From positions 1 to 64,000 of IMG/VR virus record IMGVR_UViG_3300020477_001105: DNA of 64,000 nucleotides, one strand, 5' to 3'. This DNA is from a virus. The position numbers and the translations under genes are program-made. Positions 5,454 to 14,134 of the stretch are shown here, in pieces. Every line of letters starts with the position of its first letter. Within the stretch, counting starts at the first letter, position 1. Below the pieces are notes generated by a model. It worked only from the letters and a program-made list of their open reading frames with translations. It was not told the origin of the DNA and made no database searches.

Positions 5454-7891
5454 CGTTTCTTAAATTTGAGCTCACCATCGCGTGCATAGCACGTTACTGA
5501 ATCACCTTCCACATACTTGCCTTTAAGTAGTTGAATACTCATCTGTGTTTCAAATAACCGTTGAATTGTTCTTTTCAGTTCACGTGCACCGTATTTTTCG
5601 TCATATCCTTTCTCAACAAAGAGATCTCGAGCTGTGTCAGCTAATTTGACAGTAATACCGTGCTCTGCTTTAATCCTGTCAATATATACTTTAAAGTTTA
5701 AGTTAACGATCTCACCAATGTGTTCTTTTGTAAGATTATTGAATACAACCATTTCATCAATCCTATTGATAAATTCTGGTTTGAATTGATTTTTAACCTC
5801 TTCAATAGCCTTGTCAACAGCCATGACTTTCTTCTCACTCTCAGTAGGTGTTACAAAGCCTAGAGGTTCTGGAGATTGAACCTTTTCTGCTCCAATGTTA
5901 GTCGTCATGACAACAATGGTGTTTCTAAAGTTAATAACTCTACCTTCACCGTCAGTTACCTTTCCTTCTTCTAGAATTTGTAAAAGGATATGCAAGACTT
6001 CGCTATTAGCTTTCTCAATTTCATCGAATAGTACTAGAGAGTATGGTTTACGTCTAATCTTCTCAGTCAGTTTACCTCCTCTACCATAACCAACATACCC
6101 AGGTGGTGACCCGATAAGCTTAGAAACTGAATGTTGCTCCATTAACTCAGACATATCAATTTGCACTATATTATCAGCTCCACCAAAGACGTGCTCCGAG
6201 ATAGTCTTAGCTAAATATGTCTTACCTACACCAGTAGACCCTAGAAATAAGAATGATCCAATTGGCCTGTTTGGATCTTGTAGCTTAGCTGCTGAACGCT
6301 TTAGAGAGTCACAGATAAGTTTAATAGCATGATCCTGACCAATTACAGCATCTTTAACATTACCCTCTAACTTCATTATCTTACTTACGTAACTATTCTC
6401 TTTACTATCAACAGGCACACCAGCCATGTGGCTAACAATACCTCGTATTGTTTCTTCGTCAATAGTAACAGAATTCTTTCTCTTCTCTTTTCTTTCATTT
6501 AACAAGAGCTCATATTCTCTTCGAGCGTCGTCTTCCTTTTGCTTATATGTAGCAGCTTCCTCGAATTGTTGACCAGCGACTAGATTTTCTTTTTTACGCT
6601 TAAAGCGATTAAATTTAGATTGTACAGTCTTTAGATCTTTAATGGTATGATCTGTGCTATTAGTACTAGCACCAGCTTCATCAATAACATCAATCGCTTT
6701 GTCGGGTAAGTTCCTATTTGTAATATACCTCTTGGATAGCTCCACTGCACCTCTCAACGCATCGTCAGTATACTTAACGTTATGAAATTTCTCATACACT
6801 GGCTTAATGCCTTTAAGAATCTGCATAGCATCTTCTAGAGATGGTTCATTTACTTCTACTGACTGAAATCTTCTCTCCAGTGCACTGTCTTTCTCAATAC
6901 TGGTTCTATATTCATCAAAGGTTGTGGCACCAATACACTTCATCTCACCGCGGGCAAGTGCGGGTTTGAGAATATTACTAGCATCCATTGCCCCTTCAGC
7001 TGACCCTGCACCTACCATCATATGAAGCTCGTCAATGAATAGGATAACATTTCTACACTTTTTCATCTCATTGATGACTGCTTTCATCCTTTCTTCAAAT
7101 TGACCCCTATATTTTGTACCAGCAACCATCGCAGGTAAGTCTAAGCTAATCACGTGCTTATCTGCCAATGCTTCTGGTACATCTCCAGAAATAACTCTTT
7201 GAGCAAAACCCTCAACTACAGCAGTCTTACCTACACCTGCTTCTCCTATTAAGACAGGGTTATTTTTAGTCTTTCGACATAGAACTTGAATCATTCGATT
7301 GATTTCTACATCTCTACCAATTACAGGGTCAATTTTATTCCGAGCTGCTAGCTTAGTTAAATTGACACCGAACTTTGCTAAATTCTTAAGAGTTAAAATC
7401 TCATCATCATCACGATCTACAATAGTAGTCTCTTCACTATCATCCAAATTACCACCAACCTCTTTATCTACAAGAGATCTAACCTTCTTATAACTTACCC
7501 CTAAACTGCCTAGTATATTATTCGCAACACCGTCTGGCTCATATAGCAGGCCTAAGAAGATATGCTCAATGTCACATTTAGGCCGGTCTAATTTTTTAGC
7601 TACATTAACAGCTAACTCAATAACTTTATCTACACGAGGTGTATATTGAATCTCGTCAATAGATACCGTATCGTCTCCTTCTTGAGAGATGTTGTCATAT
7701 ATAATACTTCGAAGCTCTTCAATGTCGACATACAGCTGATCCAGCGTATCGGTAATAATAGTATCACCAATGTTAAGAAGACCTAATAACAGGTGCTCTG
7801 TACCAGCGTATCTATTTCTAAGCAATTGAGCTTCTTTCTTTGCCATAGAAAGAGCTTGCTTAGCTTGTGGTGTTAGTTTAAATGTGTCCAC
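5450..7891 (-). CDS. clpC: ClpC/ClpA-type double AAA+ protein unfoldase
   Basis: Unfolds proteins with ATP, normally feeding them to ClpP. 813 residues: Clp_N repeats (about 1-140), NBD1 with Walker A GEAGVGKT near 216 and LFIDELHMM, a short UVR-like middle domain (about 430-465) as in ClpC rather than the long ClpB coiled coil, NBD2 with GSTGVGKT near 549 and LFDEIEKA, and a C-terminal D2-small domain. The tripeptide LGF near residue 676 sits where ClpA/ClpC/ClpX carry their ClpP-docking loop, so pairing with host ClpP is plausible; no clpP is in the window. Start is GTG at 7891, supported by the Clp_N family start and by AATAAATA 5 nt upstream. Confidence 0.95.
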   Translation of the reverse strand: MDTFKLTPQAKQALSMAKKEAQLLRNRYAGTEHLLLGLLNIGDTIITDTLDQLYVDIEELRSIIYDNISQEGDDTVSIDEIQYTPRVDKVIELAVNVAKKLDRPKCDIEHIFLGLLYEPDGVANNILGSLGVSYKKVRSLVDKEVGGNLDDSEETTIVDRDDDEILTLKNLAKFGVNLTKLAARNKIDPVIGRDVEINRMIQVLCRKTKNNPVLIGEAGVGKTAVVEGFAQRVISGDVPEALADKHVISLDLPAMVAGTKYRGQFEERMKAVINEMKKCRNVILFIDELHMMVGAGSAEGAMDASNILKPALARGEMKCIGATTFDEYRTSIEKDSALERRFQSVEVNEPSLEDAMQILKGIKPVYEKFHNVKYTDDALRGAVELSKRYITNRNLPDKAIDVIDEAGASTNSTDHTIKDLKTVQSKFNRFKRKKENLVAGQQFEEAATYKQKEDDARREYELLLNERKEKRKNSVTIDEETIRGIVSHMAGVPVDSKENSYVSKIMKLEGNVKDAVIGQDHAIKLICDSLKRSAAKLQDPNRPIGSFLFLGSTGVGKTYLAKTISEHVFGGADNIVQIDMSELMEQHSVSKLIGSPPGYVGYGRGGKLTEKIRRKPYSLVLFDEIEKANSEVLHILLQILEEGKVTDGEGRVINFRNTIVVMTTNIGAEKVQSPEPLGFVTPTESEKKVMAVDKAIEEVKNQFKPEFINRIDEMVVFNNLTKEHIGEIVNLNFKVYIDRIKAEHGITVKLADTARDLFVEKGYDEKYGARELKRTIQRLFETQMSIQLLKGKYVEGDSVTCYARDGELKFKKR

Positions 7892-7896
7892 GTAAG

Positions 7897-7904
7897 TATT
7901 TATT
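7897..7904 (-). promoter_or_regulatory. Late-promoter octamer AATAAATA (clpC)
   Basis: One mismatch to T4 TATAAATA, ending 5 nt before the GTG start of the Clp gene. No Shine-Dalgarno fits in that gap. Confidence 0.65.
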
Positions 7905-7942
7905 CATTATACCTACGGGGGCAAGAAGTGCAACCAATGACT

Positions 7943-8293
7943 CTAACCGGTACTTATCTTAAGATCACCTGAACTGTTCCATAACTGTCCAGCAACTCCT
8001 GGGTCGGAGGTAGGCAAACTATCAAACTGTACAGTACCGTCAACATGTAGCTTAGTACTTGGTGAACTAGTCCCAATCCCGACACTGCCTGCGAAATAAT
8101 TTGTATATGTAGTACCGGTGGCTGATAAGGTACCAAAACTTTGAGACAAATAATGCATATAATCATTATTTGTTAATTTAATTGACGACAGGAAGGGTGT
8201 GGCTGTACCTGTAGTCTGTAGCAATAAGTCTGTCCCTACTATGGCATAGCTTGCAGGCTTAGTCGTTAATTGGCTGATTGTAAAGTTTGCCAT
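7943..8293 (-). CDS. Small fiber-like protein with one VGIGT repeat
   Basis: A 116-residue protein built like the large fibers in miniature: an N-terminal segment (ISQLTTKPASYAIVGTD, then SSIKLTNNDYMHYL) shared with the N-termini of the 626- and 1416-residue fibers, then a single VGIGTSSPSTKLHV repeat at about 71-84. The shared N-terminus is probably the virion-attachment part. It lacks the S74 chaperone domain. Could be a decoy fiber, short accessory spike or a degenerated fiber remnant; it has its own late promoter, which argues for expression. Confidence 0.75.
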   Translation of the reverse strand: MANFTISQLTTKPASYAIVGTDLLLQTTGTATPFLSSIKLTNNDYMHYLSQSFGTLSATGTTYTNYFAGSVGIGTSSPSTKLHVDGTVQFDSLPTSDPGVAGQLWNSSGDLKISTG

Positions 8294-8301
8294 ATTTCAA
8301 A

Positions 8302-8309
8302 TATTTATA
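8302..8309 (-). promoter_or_regulatory. Late promoter TATAAATA (exact)
   Basis: Exact T4-late-type octamer, 8 nt before the ATG at 8293. Confidence 0.78.
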
Positions 8310-8313
8310 TTAA

Positions 8314-9117
8314 TTAGTAAGTTTCTCTACCACGGTTAAGCAGCACTGTGGCATTCTGAAGATATGTACTATCTTCAGGAACTACTATCATTGTAGCCCC
8401 GTTATGTATCGCACCCACAATACACTCTGAAGTGGTACCGGTTGTATTATAGTGACCGTGATTTTCTGTACCAATCACTATAATAACTAGGTCAATTTCT
8501 CGCATAATGTAATCTCTATGATTCTCTGTAACAATTGCTTGGTACTCACCTACATCACTATATCTCTCTGTCCTGAGATGCCACTCTCTCATAACACCTG
8601 GTACTATCTGATCTCCAGTATCACCAATAACAATAACCTTATCATACGGTACTACGATATTAGCTATGTGGCGAGGATCTTGTAACTCTAATGTGACTAA
8701 CAATTCGTTCTTCCCGGAATCATTAGTCATCAACCTAGTGTTAATAATTTTATACTTACCATAATCCAGAATATTAGTCTTACGCTGGTTTAACGTTATG
8801 CTATAATTATCAACAGAAAGGTCTGTTCTAAACCCTGTTACATTAACTGTATGGGATGTAACATATTCACTAGTTGGATAGAAGGTATGTGTTAGGGTTT
8901 TATCTGCTAATTGATACCAGTCAGTGAGACTGTGTACCGTATGTATAGCAGAATCATCACTAAATTGAACAAGGCATTTGAGATAGCTGTATTGAGTACC
9001 ACTATAATGACCTGTGGATAGGATGTTAGCAAAGCTTAACGTGAACGCTATACTTCCATCAATATACACACTATCAGCAGTCTTCCCTCCTGTTAGTATG
9101 TAAGTGGTAGTGTTCAC
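8314..9117 (-). CDS. Hypothetical virion-associated protein
   Basis: A 267-residue, beta-rich protein with many Thr, Tyr and Val residues, typical of tail adhesin parts, but without a domain I recognise. The N-terminal 110 residues look like an Ig-like or beta-sandwich unit (TVNVTGFRTDLSVDNYSITL); the last third (TTGTTSECIVGAIHNGATMIVVPED) is different. Start is GTG at 9117, six bases after AATAAATA. It lies between the small fiber gene and the glycan cluster. Confidence 0.7.
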   Translation of the reverse strand: MNTTTYILTGGKTADSVYIDGSIAFTLSFANILSTGHYSGTQYSYLKCLVQFSDDSAIHTVHSLTDWYQLADKTLTHTFYPTSEYVTSHTVNVTGFRTDLSVDNYSITLNQRKTNILDYGKYKIINTRLMTNDSGKNELLVTLELQDPRHIANIVVPYDKVIVIGDTGDQIVPGVMREWHLRTERYSDVGEYQAIVTENHRDYIMREIDLVIIVIGTENHGHYNTTGTTSECIVGAIHNGATMIVVPEDSTYLQNATVLLNRGRETY

Positions 9118-9122
9118 TGTAA

Positions 9123-10007
9123 TTATTTATTCATCAACAAATTTACACTGGCTTCTCCGACCATTGTCCCTTCGATGTTACAATATTTGCACGCTGATCC
9201 AGATCGGTCACCTTTAGATAGCATTTCTCGAACATTAGTAAACTCACTACCGAACCAAATTTCTTCTAATGTATTATTGTTAATATTTCCGAAACCTTTA
9301 TGCCTTCTAAACCAATCATTGCAACACAACAATGCTGACCCATCCCAGTCTAACACTAATTTATAAAACGGTAAATTACACGGTCGCTCAACATATACTT
9401 CTCCTTGCAAGTGTTCAAAGTCTACAGCTCCTGATCTGTTATTAAAATTGTTCCTATTCATCAAATCTTCGGTGGTCTCATCAGGATTAAACCACAGCTC
9501 TCGTATCTCATAATCCTCAATACCATTCTCTGTAAACATTTTTTCGAATTTCGTTTTGTGCTCCGGTCCATCGTAACAGCTAATAATCATATATGTTACA
9601 CCGCTATCATATATCTGTTTAATGACATCTACTGTTAATAAGTCACCGTTAGATGTTAGCGCTATTCTATTATCAGGTAAGTGTGATCTGAGCTCTGTGA
9701 CTAGTTTATAAAAGTTTTTGTTAGTTAGTGACTCTCCAAATCCGGAAATATGAAAATCGCACTCATAATTACTCTCCTTACATTTGATACCAATATTTCT
9801 CATAGTATCAATAGACATAAATAGTTTCTGGTTAGGGTATACGTCAGGATTATGTCTAGGACAAAAGCTGCACTTTCTAGTACATAGCTCAGTGATACAC
9901 AGCTCTATAACAGATAACCCTTTCAAACAATTTTTGAATGTATCTCTTTCTGAGTTTATAGTGTATCTGCTATACCTATTCTCCATGTGCTTTTTGATAG
10001 CTGCCAC
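9123..10007 (-). CDS. Radical SAM/SPASM enzyme
   Basis: A 294-residue radical SAM protein: Cys42, Cys46 and Cys49 form the CX3CX2C site (LCTRKCSFC) that binds the 4Fe-4S cluster and S-adenosylmethionine. A C-terminal SPASM-like cysteine set follows (LLCCNDW, then SACKYCNIEG near the end) with the usual GNINNNTLEEIW segment. Such enzymes modify peptides or sugars; the substrate is unknown. It is a paralog of the gene at 15724, and the pair brackets the glycan cluster. Start is GTG at 10007, six bases after TTTAAATA (10021-10014). Confidence 0.92.
   Translation of the reverse strand: MAAIKKHMENRYSRYTINSERDTFKNCLKGLSVIELCITELCTRKCSFCPRHNPDVYPNQKLFMSIDTMRNIGIKCKESNYECDFHISGFGESLTNKNFYKLVTELRSHLPDNRIALTSNGDLLTVDVIKQIYDSGVTYMIISCYDGPEHKTKFEKMFTENGIEDYEIRELWFNPDETTEDLMNRNNFNNRSGAVDFEHLQGEVYVERPCNLPFYKLVLDWDGSALLCCNDWFRRHKGFGNINNNTLEEIWFGSEFTNVREMLSKGDRSGSACKYCNIEGTMVGEASVNLLMNK
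9124..9131 (-). promoter_or_regulatory. Late-promoter octamer AATAAATA (8314-9117 gene)
   Basis: Six bases before the GTG start at 9117. It overlaps the end of the upstream radical SAM gene. Confidence 0.65.
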
Positions 10008-10013
10008 CGAATA

Positions 10014-10021
10014 TATTTAAA
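10014..10021 (-). promoter_or_regulatory. Late-promoter-like octamer TTTAAATA
   Basis: Six bases before the GTG start of the radical SAM gene, inside the end of the 72-residue gene upstream. Supports the GTG as the start. Confidence 0.5.
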
Positions 10022-10235
10022 GGAGAGGGCCTACTTGTTCAACAAACTCACGTCTAGCTTGCCGAATATCACACATAACACAGCTACGTCTATTATGTTT
10101 ACGGATAAAAGCTATACGTTTTTTGTACTTCTCAACATGATCAACAATATTACCAATGTCTTTTTCAATTTCTCTATCGTTCTCTACATCTAATGCAATA
10201 GTAGTAGCTGATGCTAACTGATCTAATGTGGCCAT
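10017..10235 (-). CDS. Small hypothetical protein with CxxC
   Basis: A 72-residue, helical, basic-acidic protein with CVMC at about 52-55. A single CxxC is not enough to claim zinc binding. GATAAATA lies 5 nt upstream of the ATG, so it appears to be separately transcribed although it follows the glycosyltransferase gene by one base. Confidence 0.65.
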   Translation of the reverse strand: MATLDQLASATTIALDVENDREIEKDIGNIVDHVEKYKKRIAFIRKHNRRSCVMCDIRQARREFVEQVGPLL

Positions 10236-10236
10236 A

Positions 10237-11178
10237 TTAGTATTTATCTACCTTCCTAAAAGCTTCTTGCCATTGATCAACGACAATTTGTACATCACAA
10301 TAAGGATTATCAGTTGTTTTAGTCTTATAATGTTCAACCATTCTATAAAATAACTCTTTGTCTTCTGTCAATCTAATAGCTTGATCTAAAAACTCATTCT
10401 CATCATTAGCAATTAAAAAATCTAATTCACTTTCTCTCAACCCTGCCATCTCAGGTGATATATTGAATATACCTGGAGTGTTCATATACCAGGCTTGATA
10501 TAACCTATTAGCTGTGCGGTGACCGTATTTACCTGAATTAGCTTCTCGTCCTGTCACTTTTCCTAGATAATTAGTTCTCCTTACACAAAAATAGACATCT
10601 TCATTACCTACATTATTGTCGTTTTCAAAATCAAATATTAAATCAATATTATAAGAGCGACATTTATCGATAAACTGTTGCTCTAGCATTTCTGGTATCA
10701 TGGTATGTTGCCGACCGACATACTTAAAACACTTCGGAGGAAAAGAAGGTTCACACTTCTTAACGTTAAATGTAGGTGGGTAATGAATAAAGTGCCATTT
10801 ACTCTTATCTTGCACCCACGTATTCAAGGCATTCTCAATACCATACCTCTTTATAGTTTCGATATCTTTTGTAGGTTGCAGAATACCTCTATTAGCTGCA
10901 ATATATAGTGTCGTGTTGTCGACACACGGTCTATCAGTAACAACCTGTATAGTCTTATATGCATTAAAATCTATAATGTCTCTGTTATCGTAGTGATATA
11001 CAATTGTATCAAATTTAGTTAAATCATCATCAGGCGATACCATGTATACATCTAATCCGTGATTTTTTAATATCCAATAGTAGTAACCTGTAGCGCTGTG
11101 CTTACCGTGAAGGTATTGATAGGCATCTAAATTATCCCTGTAATTAGGTAAGTTTATGTCACACAGAAATCCGATCAT
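10237..11178 (-). CDS. GT-B-like glycosyltransferase
   Basis: A 313-residue protein. The N-terminal half (MIGFLCDINLPNYRDNL, later HFIHYPPTFN) and the C-terminal NRLYQAWYMNTPGIFN followed by NDENEFLDQAIRLTEDKELF have the look of GT-B glycosyltransferases, in which the second motif contacts the nucleotide sugar and the last helix counts off residues. No exact CAZy family can be given. The start is probably ATG 11178; a GTG at 11181 directly precedes it. It overlaps the end of the sialyltransferase-like gene by about 20 bp, showing translational coupling inside the cluster. Confidence 0.62.
   Translation of the reverse strand: MIGFLCDINLPNYRDNLDAYQYLHGKHSATGYYYWILKNHGLDVYMVSPDDDLTKFDTIVYHYDNRDIIDFNAYKTIQVVTDRPCVDNTTLYIAANRGILQPTKDIETIKRYGIENALNTWVQDKSKWHFIHYPPTFNVKKCEPSFPPKCFKYVGRQHTMIPEMLEQQFIDKCRSYNIDLIFDFENDNNVGNEDVYFCVRRTNYLGKVTGREANSGKYGHRTANRLYQAWYMNTPGIFNISPEMAGLRESELDFLIANDENEFLDQAIRLTEDKELFYRMVEHYKTKTTDNPYCDVQIVVDQWQEAFRKVDKY
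10241..10248 (-). promoter_or_regulatory. Late-promoter octamer GATAAATA (72-residue gene)
   Basis: Five bases before the ATG at 10235, within the last codons of the upstream gene. Confidence 0.6.
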
Positions 11179-11872
11179 CACTTATATCAATTAATTTATT
11201 TTGTCGCATCAAGGTATTCAAATATATTCTCTCGTTCATATAATTATGATCACTATTAATGATATGATCCGGGTTCCAATACCATGATGATTGTAGAAAA
11301 CAGTCAAACCCGGTTATATATATTTCTGCATCACGGAACCGCAACAATGCTGCTTGGATCACTCTTATACCAACTGATGGCTCTATCAATACTGGTTTAC
11401 CTTTTTTATCTTTAATTATTTTTGATGGCAATTTTAGCTTATAGGAAAGCTTATTAATTAATGTATATGGGTAGTACCGAATTTTACTTGTAGGTAGTTC
11501 GAAGTGGTTTAGATATTTTTCGTGTGTTTCAATATCACCATCTTTAAGAGGTGTATCGTTTTTAAGACTGTATTCAAGATAGTTCTTTAAATAGGAATTT
11601 CTAGGGTGATGCTTCTTGTACGGATCGCAGAACATGAACCAATATACATCTACATCACTAACGTGGCTCATGTCGTTAGGGTGATATGGTGGCTTGTTCT
11701 CAAACCAACTAAACCATTTACTAGCATATATATCCACCTTCGTACCAGTATACTCCTCATAACCGTCAGTAACGTACTGCTTCATTCGAATGACTTTATC
11801 ACAACTATCAATAAATTTTCCATTCTTGTTATTAAGAATAGATCCCCCGTTACCAATGATAGCTACTTTCAT
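11159..11872 (-). CDS. Sialyltransferase-superfamily (GT29/GT42-like) protein A
   Basis: A 237-residue protein with the three conserved blocks of sialyltransferases: an N-terminal nucleotide-binding block (VAIIGNGGSILNNKNG, then DSCDKVIRM), a second block PSVGIRVIQAAL followed by IYITGFD, and HNYMNE, an H-x4-E like the catalytic-His motif of eukaryotic-type GT29. It would transfer a CMP-activated sugar. It is the longest of four paralogs in this cluster and keeps all motifs, so is the best candidate for an active enzyme. No signal peptide or membrane anchor, unlike eukaryotic homologs, so it should be cytoplasmic. It overlaps the aminotransferase gene by 4 bp. Confidence 0.72.
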   Translation of the reverse strand: MKVAIIGNGGSILNNKNGKFIDSCDKVIRMKQYVTDGYEEYTGTKVDIYASKWFSWFENKPPYHPNDMSHVSDVDVYWFMFCDPYKKHHPRNSYLKNYLEYSLKNDTPLKDGDIETHEKYLNHFELPTSKIRYYPYTLINKLSYKLKLPSKIIKDKKGKPVLIEPSVGIRVIQAALLRFRDAEIYITGFDCFLQSSWYWNPDHIINSDHNYMNERIYLNTLMRQNKLIDISDDRISV

Positions 11873-12822
11873 TCGATAATATCCTTATGATTAGTCACAG
11901 TCATTCGAATAAACTTTCTTTCACTGACTTCAATCAGCTTAACGTCAGCAATTTTCGAAAGCTCATTCCAAAGCTTAGCAGTGTATGTCATAAGCACATA
12001 GTTACCTATGCACGGTATACACTTATATTTACTCTCAATTTGACGCTTCGCTTTTTTTAGTCGACTCACTGACTCTTCTATCATATCAGGATTATCGTAT
12101 ATGTATTGAATAAATTTAACACCTACACCAGATATCTCATATGCCGGCTTGGTTAAGCTAACACAGTCTATATTACTAGGTTGTGTAACAATGTAACCTA
12201 TACGCATACCTGCGCCTCCAGCTGCTTTACTTAATGTTCGTAGTATGTATAAGTTGTCATACTTATCTACCAGGTGCTCAGATGTGTAATAATTATTAAA
12301 TTCATAATACGCTTCATCAACGATAACATTTTTATTATGTTGACATAACTTCTCTACAATACTATTAGTGATTCTTGTACCTGTAGGGTTATTTGGATTG
12401 ACGATATAAACAACATCATATCCTGTAGCGTTAGTAGCTGTTGTAAACTTATTATTGTGATATGTGTACTGAGTAACATTACAGTCGTAAGAATATATCT
12501 CACCATATACTCCGGTCATTTGAAATGTCGGGTTCCAGTATTTTAATGACTTGCAGTTTTGCAGCTTAAAATATTCCAATAGTATTTTAAGACCTTGCTC
12601 TGAACCGTTACACAAAAGCAATTTATTTGGTTCAATGTTTATAGTGGCACTTAGCGCTTTATAAGCTTTAGGTAAGTCAGGGTACAGTACAATATCTTCA
12701 GGTGTTAAGCATTTGTAAAATTCTCTGTATCTATCACGTAATACAAAATCAAAGTTTTCGTTGCGATCCAGGCCAAGAAACTTACGTACAAATTTTTTAT
12801 CTCTCCATGATGTTCTTTTCAT
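11869..12822 (-). CDS. HisC-like PLP aminotransferase
   Basis: A 317-residue fold-type I aminotransferase resembling histidinol-phosphate aminotransferase or CobD-type enzymes. Seen: NGSEQGL, the NPNNPTG motif, DEAYYEF with the PLP-ring Asp, and RTLSKAAGGAGMRIGY with the Schiff-base Lys, then a C-terminal FIRMTVTNH that matches the HisC substrate-Arg region. Slightly shorter than HisC (about 350) at the N-terminus. Given its place between two sialyltransferase-like genes, an amino-sugar or amino-acid decoration role is more likely than histidine synthesis; this is inference. Its start overlaps the upstream stop by one base. Confidence 0.88.
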   Translation of the reverse strand: MKRTSWRDKKFVRKFLGLDRNENFDFVLRDRYREFYKCLTPEDIVLYPDLPKAYKALSATINIEPNKLLLCNGSEQGLKILLEYFKLQNCKSLKYWNPTFQMTGVYGEIYSYDCNVTQYTYHNNKFTTATNATGYDVVYIVNPNNPTGTRITNSIVEKLCQHNKNVIVDEAYYEFNNYYTSEHLVDKYDNLYILRTLSKAAGGAGMRIGYIVTQPSNIDCVSLTKPAYEISGVGVKFIQYIYDNPDMIEESVSRLKKAKRQIESKYKCIPCIGNYVLMTYTAKLWNELSKIADVKLIEVSERKFIRMTVTNHKDIIE

Positions 12823-13400
12823 TACTTAGAAATGTCTATGATGTGGCCTTTAGCTTCTAGCTTCTTATAATAGCTCATCTCTTCGAGAATGCAATTTCTA
12901 AAATCAGCAGTACAATCATGTGACGGGTCCCAATACCAGCCAGACGTCATAAAATCAAATCCTGTGGTATATATAGGAACGTCAAAATTGTCCATAGCCA
13001 TTTGGATGGCTATAATACCTACTGATGGTTCTCCATTTTTAAAATTTTTATCTAATAACCGCCTACTCTTATTAGATAGAAATCTGATATCCGGTTTGTA
13101 TAAGTTAAATGCTTTTATATTCTCTACATGGTCGCGCTCCGTTATTTCCTTCTTCCCACCTAGAGCGTGCCACATTGTAGGTGGTTTTGGATGAGGAAAC
13201 CAAAACTCATTATGGTCATGAATTCGATAAACTATCTTATGCCATTTAGCGCAATATACATCCAACTTAGAACCTACGTAACTCTGATACCCGTCAACTG
13301 TGAAAGTATTAACTCGTACGACCCTGTCACATTTATCAATAAATTCACCATTCCGATTATTTAATGCACATTGACCGTTACCTATAACTACAGTTTTCAT
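12822..13400 (-). CDS. Sialyltransferase-superfamily protein B
   Basis: A 192-residue paralog of the 11159 gene: VVIGNGQCALNNRNG, DKCDRVVRV, WFPHPKPP and PSVGIIAIQMAM followed by IYTTGFDFM are all present. The aligned position of the H-x4-E motif reads without His (around ADFRNCILEE), so the catalytic base seems lost or moved. It may be inactive, may use another residue, or may pair with an active copy. Overlaps its neighbours by 1-4 bp on both sides, so it is co-translated with the aminotransferase and the oxygenase. Confidence 0.7.
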   Translation of the reverse strand: MKTVVIGNGQCALNNRNGEFIDKCDRVVRVNTFTVDGYQSYVGSKLDVYCAKWHKIVYRIHDHNEFWFPHPKPPTMWHALGGKKEITERDHVENIKAFNLYKPDIRFLSNKSRRLLDKNFKNGEPSVGIIAIQMAMDNFDVPIYTTGFDFMTSGWYWDPSHDCTADFRNCILEEMSYYKKLEAKGHIIDISK

Positions 13401-14134
13401 TTTATCTCAATAAGTACCTCTACATACCTTCTTCTATTTTTAGGTGACGGGTGGTCGCACTCGAATGAGCCAGCACAATGAACGGCGGTTTCTGGACTCA
13501 TAGGAAAACATACAAAATTATTGCTACCATACTCTACCGTTTTACCTATTTTTAAGCTGTCCTTATTTTTCACGTACACACCGTCATACTGCGTATCTTG
13601 AGACGTTTCATACATTAAAAAATCTCGTCCATTGCTTTGGTCATCAACTCTCTTCATATAAAAGAGTATACCGCATATTTTCTTACACTTATCATAATGA
13701 GGTGACCTAGAATGGTGCTGTGTGTGTTTATGAGGGTCTTCTAAAATAAACATAGCATCTATGTTTATGGACTTTGGCTTATCACTATATCTTATACCAA
13801 AATTACCTTTTCGGAGATCACTATACACACCTAACCCTTTCTTTATTATATGGTCTCCAAATAAACATAAACACCTATCAACAAAATATTGAGTAGTATG
13901 ATATTCTAAAAAATTATACCATATGTCTGTTACGTCATTTACGTCGATTTTAGCAAAGCTTAGACTGTATTTTCCAGGCTCAGGATGTGAGCCTTTATCT
14001 ATAATTAACTGCTCAGGAAACGTTTTATTGAGGTCATCGTATAACTTTTGCGGTAGAACGTGATCCTTACTAATATGAGTAAACGGGTACGTGCTCACAT
14101 GGCTTTTATTGACATTATCTAATAACCCATTCAT
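13397..14134 (-). CDS. 2-oxoglutarate/Fe(II) oxygenase-like protein
   Basis: A 245-residue protein with the double-stranded beta-helix signature: HYD (H-x-D) in SPHYDKCKK, the distal His in ETAVHCAGSF, and Arg in RRRYVEV that would bind 2-oxoglutarate. The segment ICGILFYMKRVDDQSNGRDF between them fits the family core. It would hydroxylate a small molecule, sugar or residue; the target is unknown. It overlaps sialyltransferase-like genes at both ends, which links it to the glycan pathway. Confidence 0.8.
   Translation of the reverse strand: MNGLLDNVNKSHVSTYPFTHISKDHVLPQKLYDDLNKTFPEQLIIDKGSHPEPGKYSLSFAKIDVNDVTDIWYNFLEYHTTQYFVDRCLCLFGDHIIKKGLGVYSDLRKGNFGIRYSDKPKSINIDAMFILEDPHKHTQHHSRSPHYDKCKKICGILFYMKRVDDQSNGRDFLMYETSQDTQYDGVYVKNKDSLKIGKTVEYGSNNFVCFPMSPETAVHCAGSFECDHPSPKNRRRYVEVLIEIK

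Noticed and set aside
5450-7891. ClpB-type disaggregase
   Set aside because: The middle domain is short and UVR-like and an LGF loop is present; ClpB has a long coiled coil and no ClpP loop.
11869-12822. Histidine biosynthesis role for the HisC-like enzyme
   Set aside because: No other his genes are present, and it is co-translated with sialyltransferase-like genes, so a decoration pathway is more likely.
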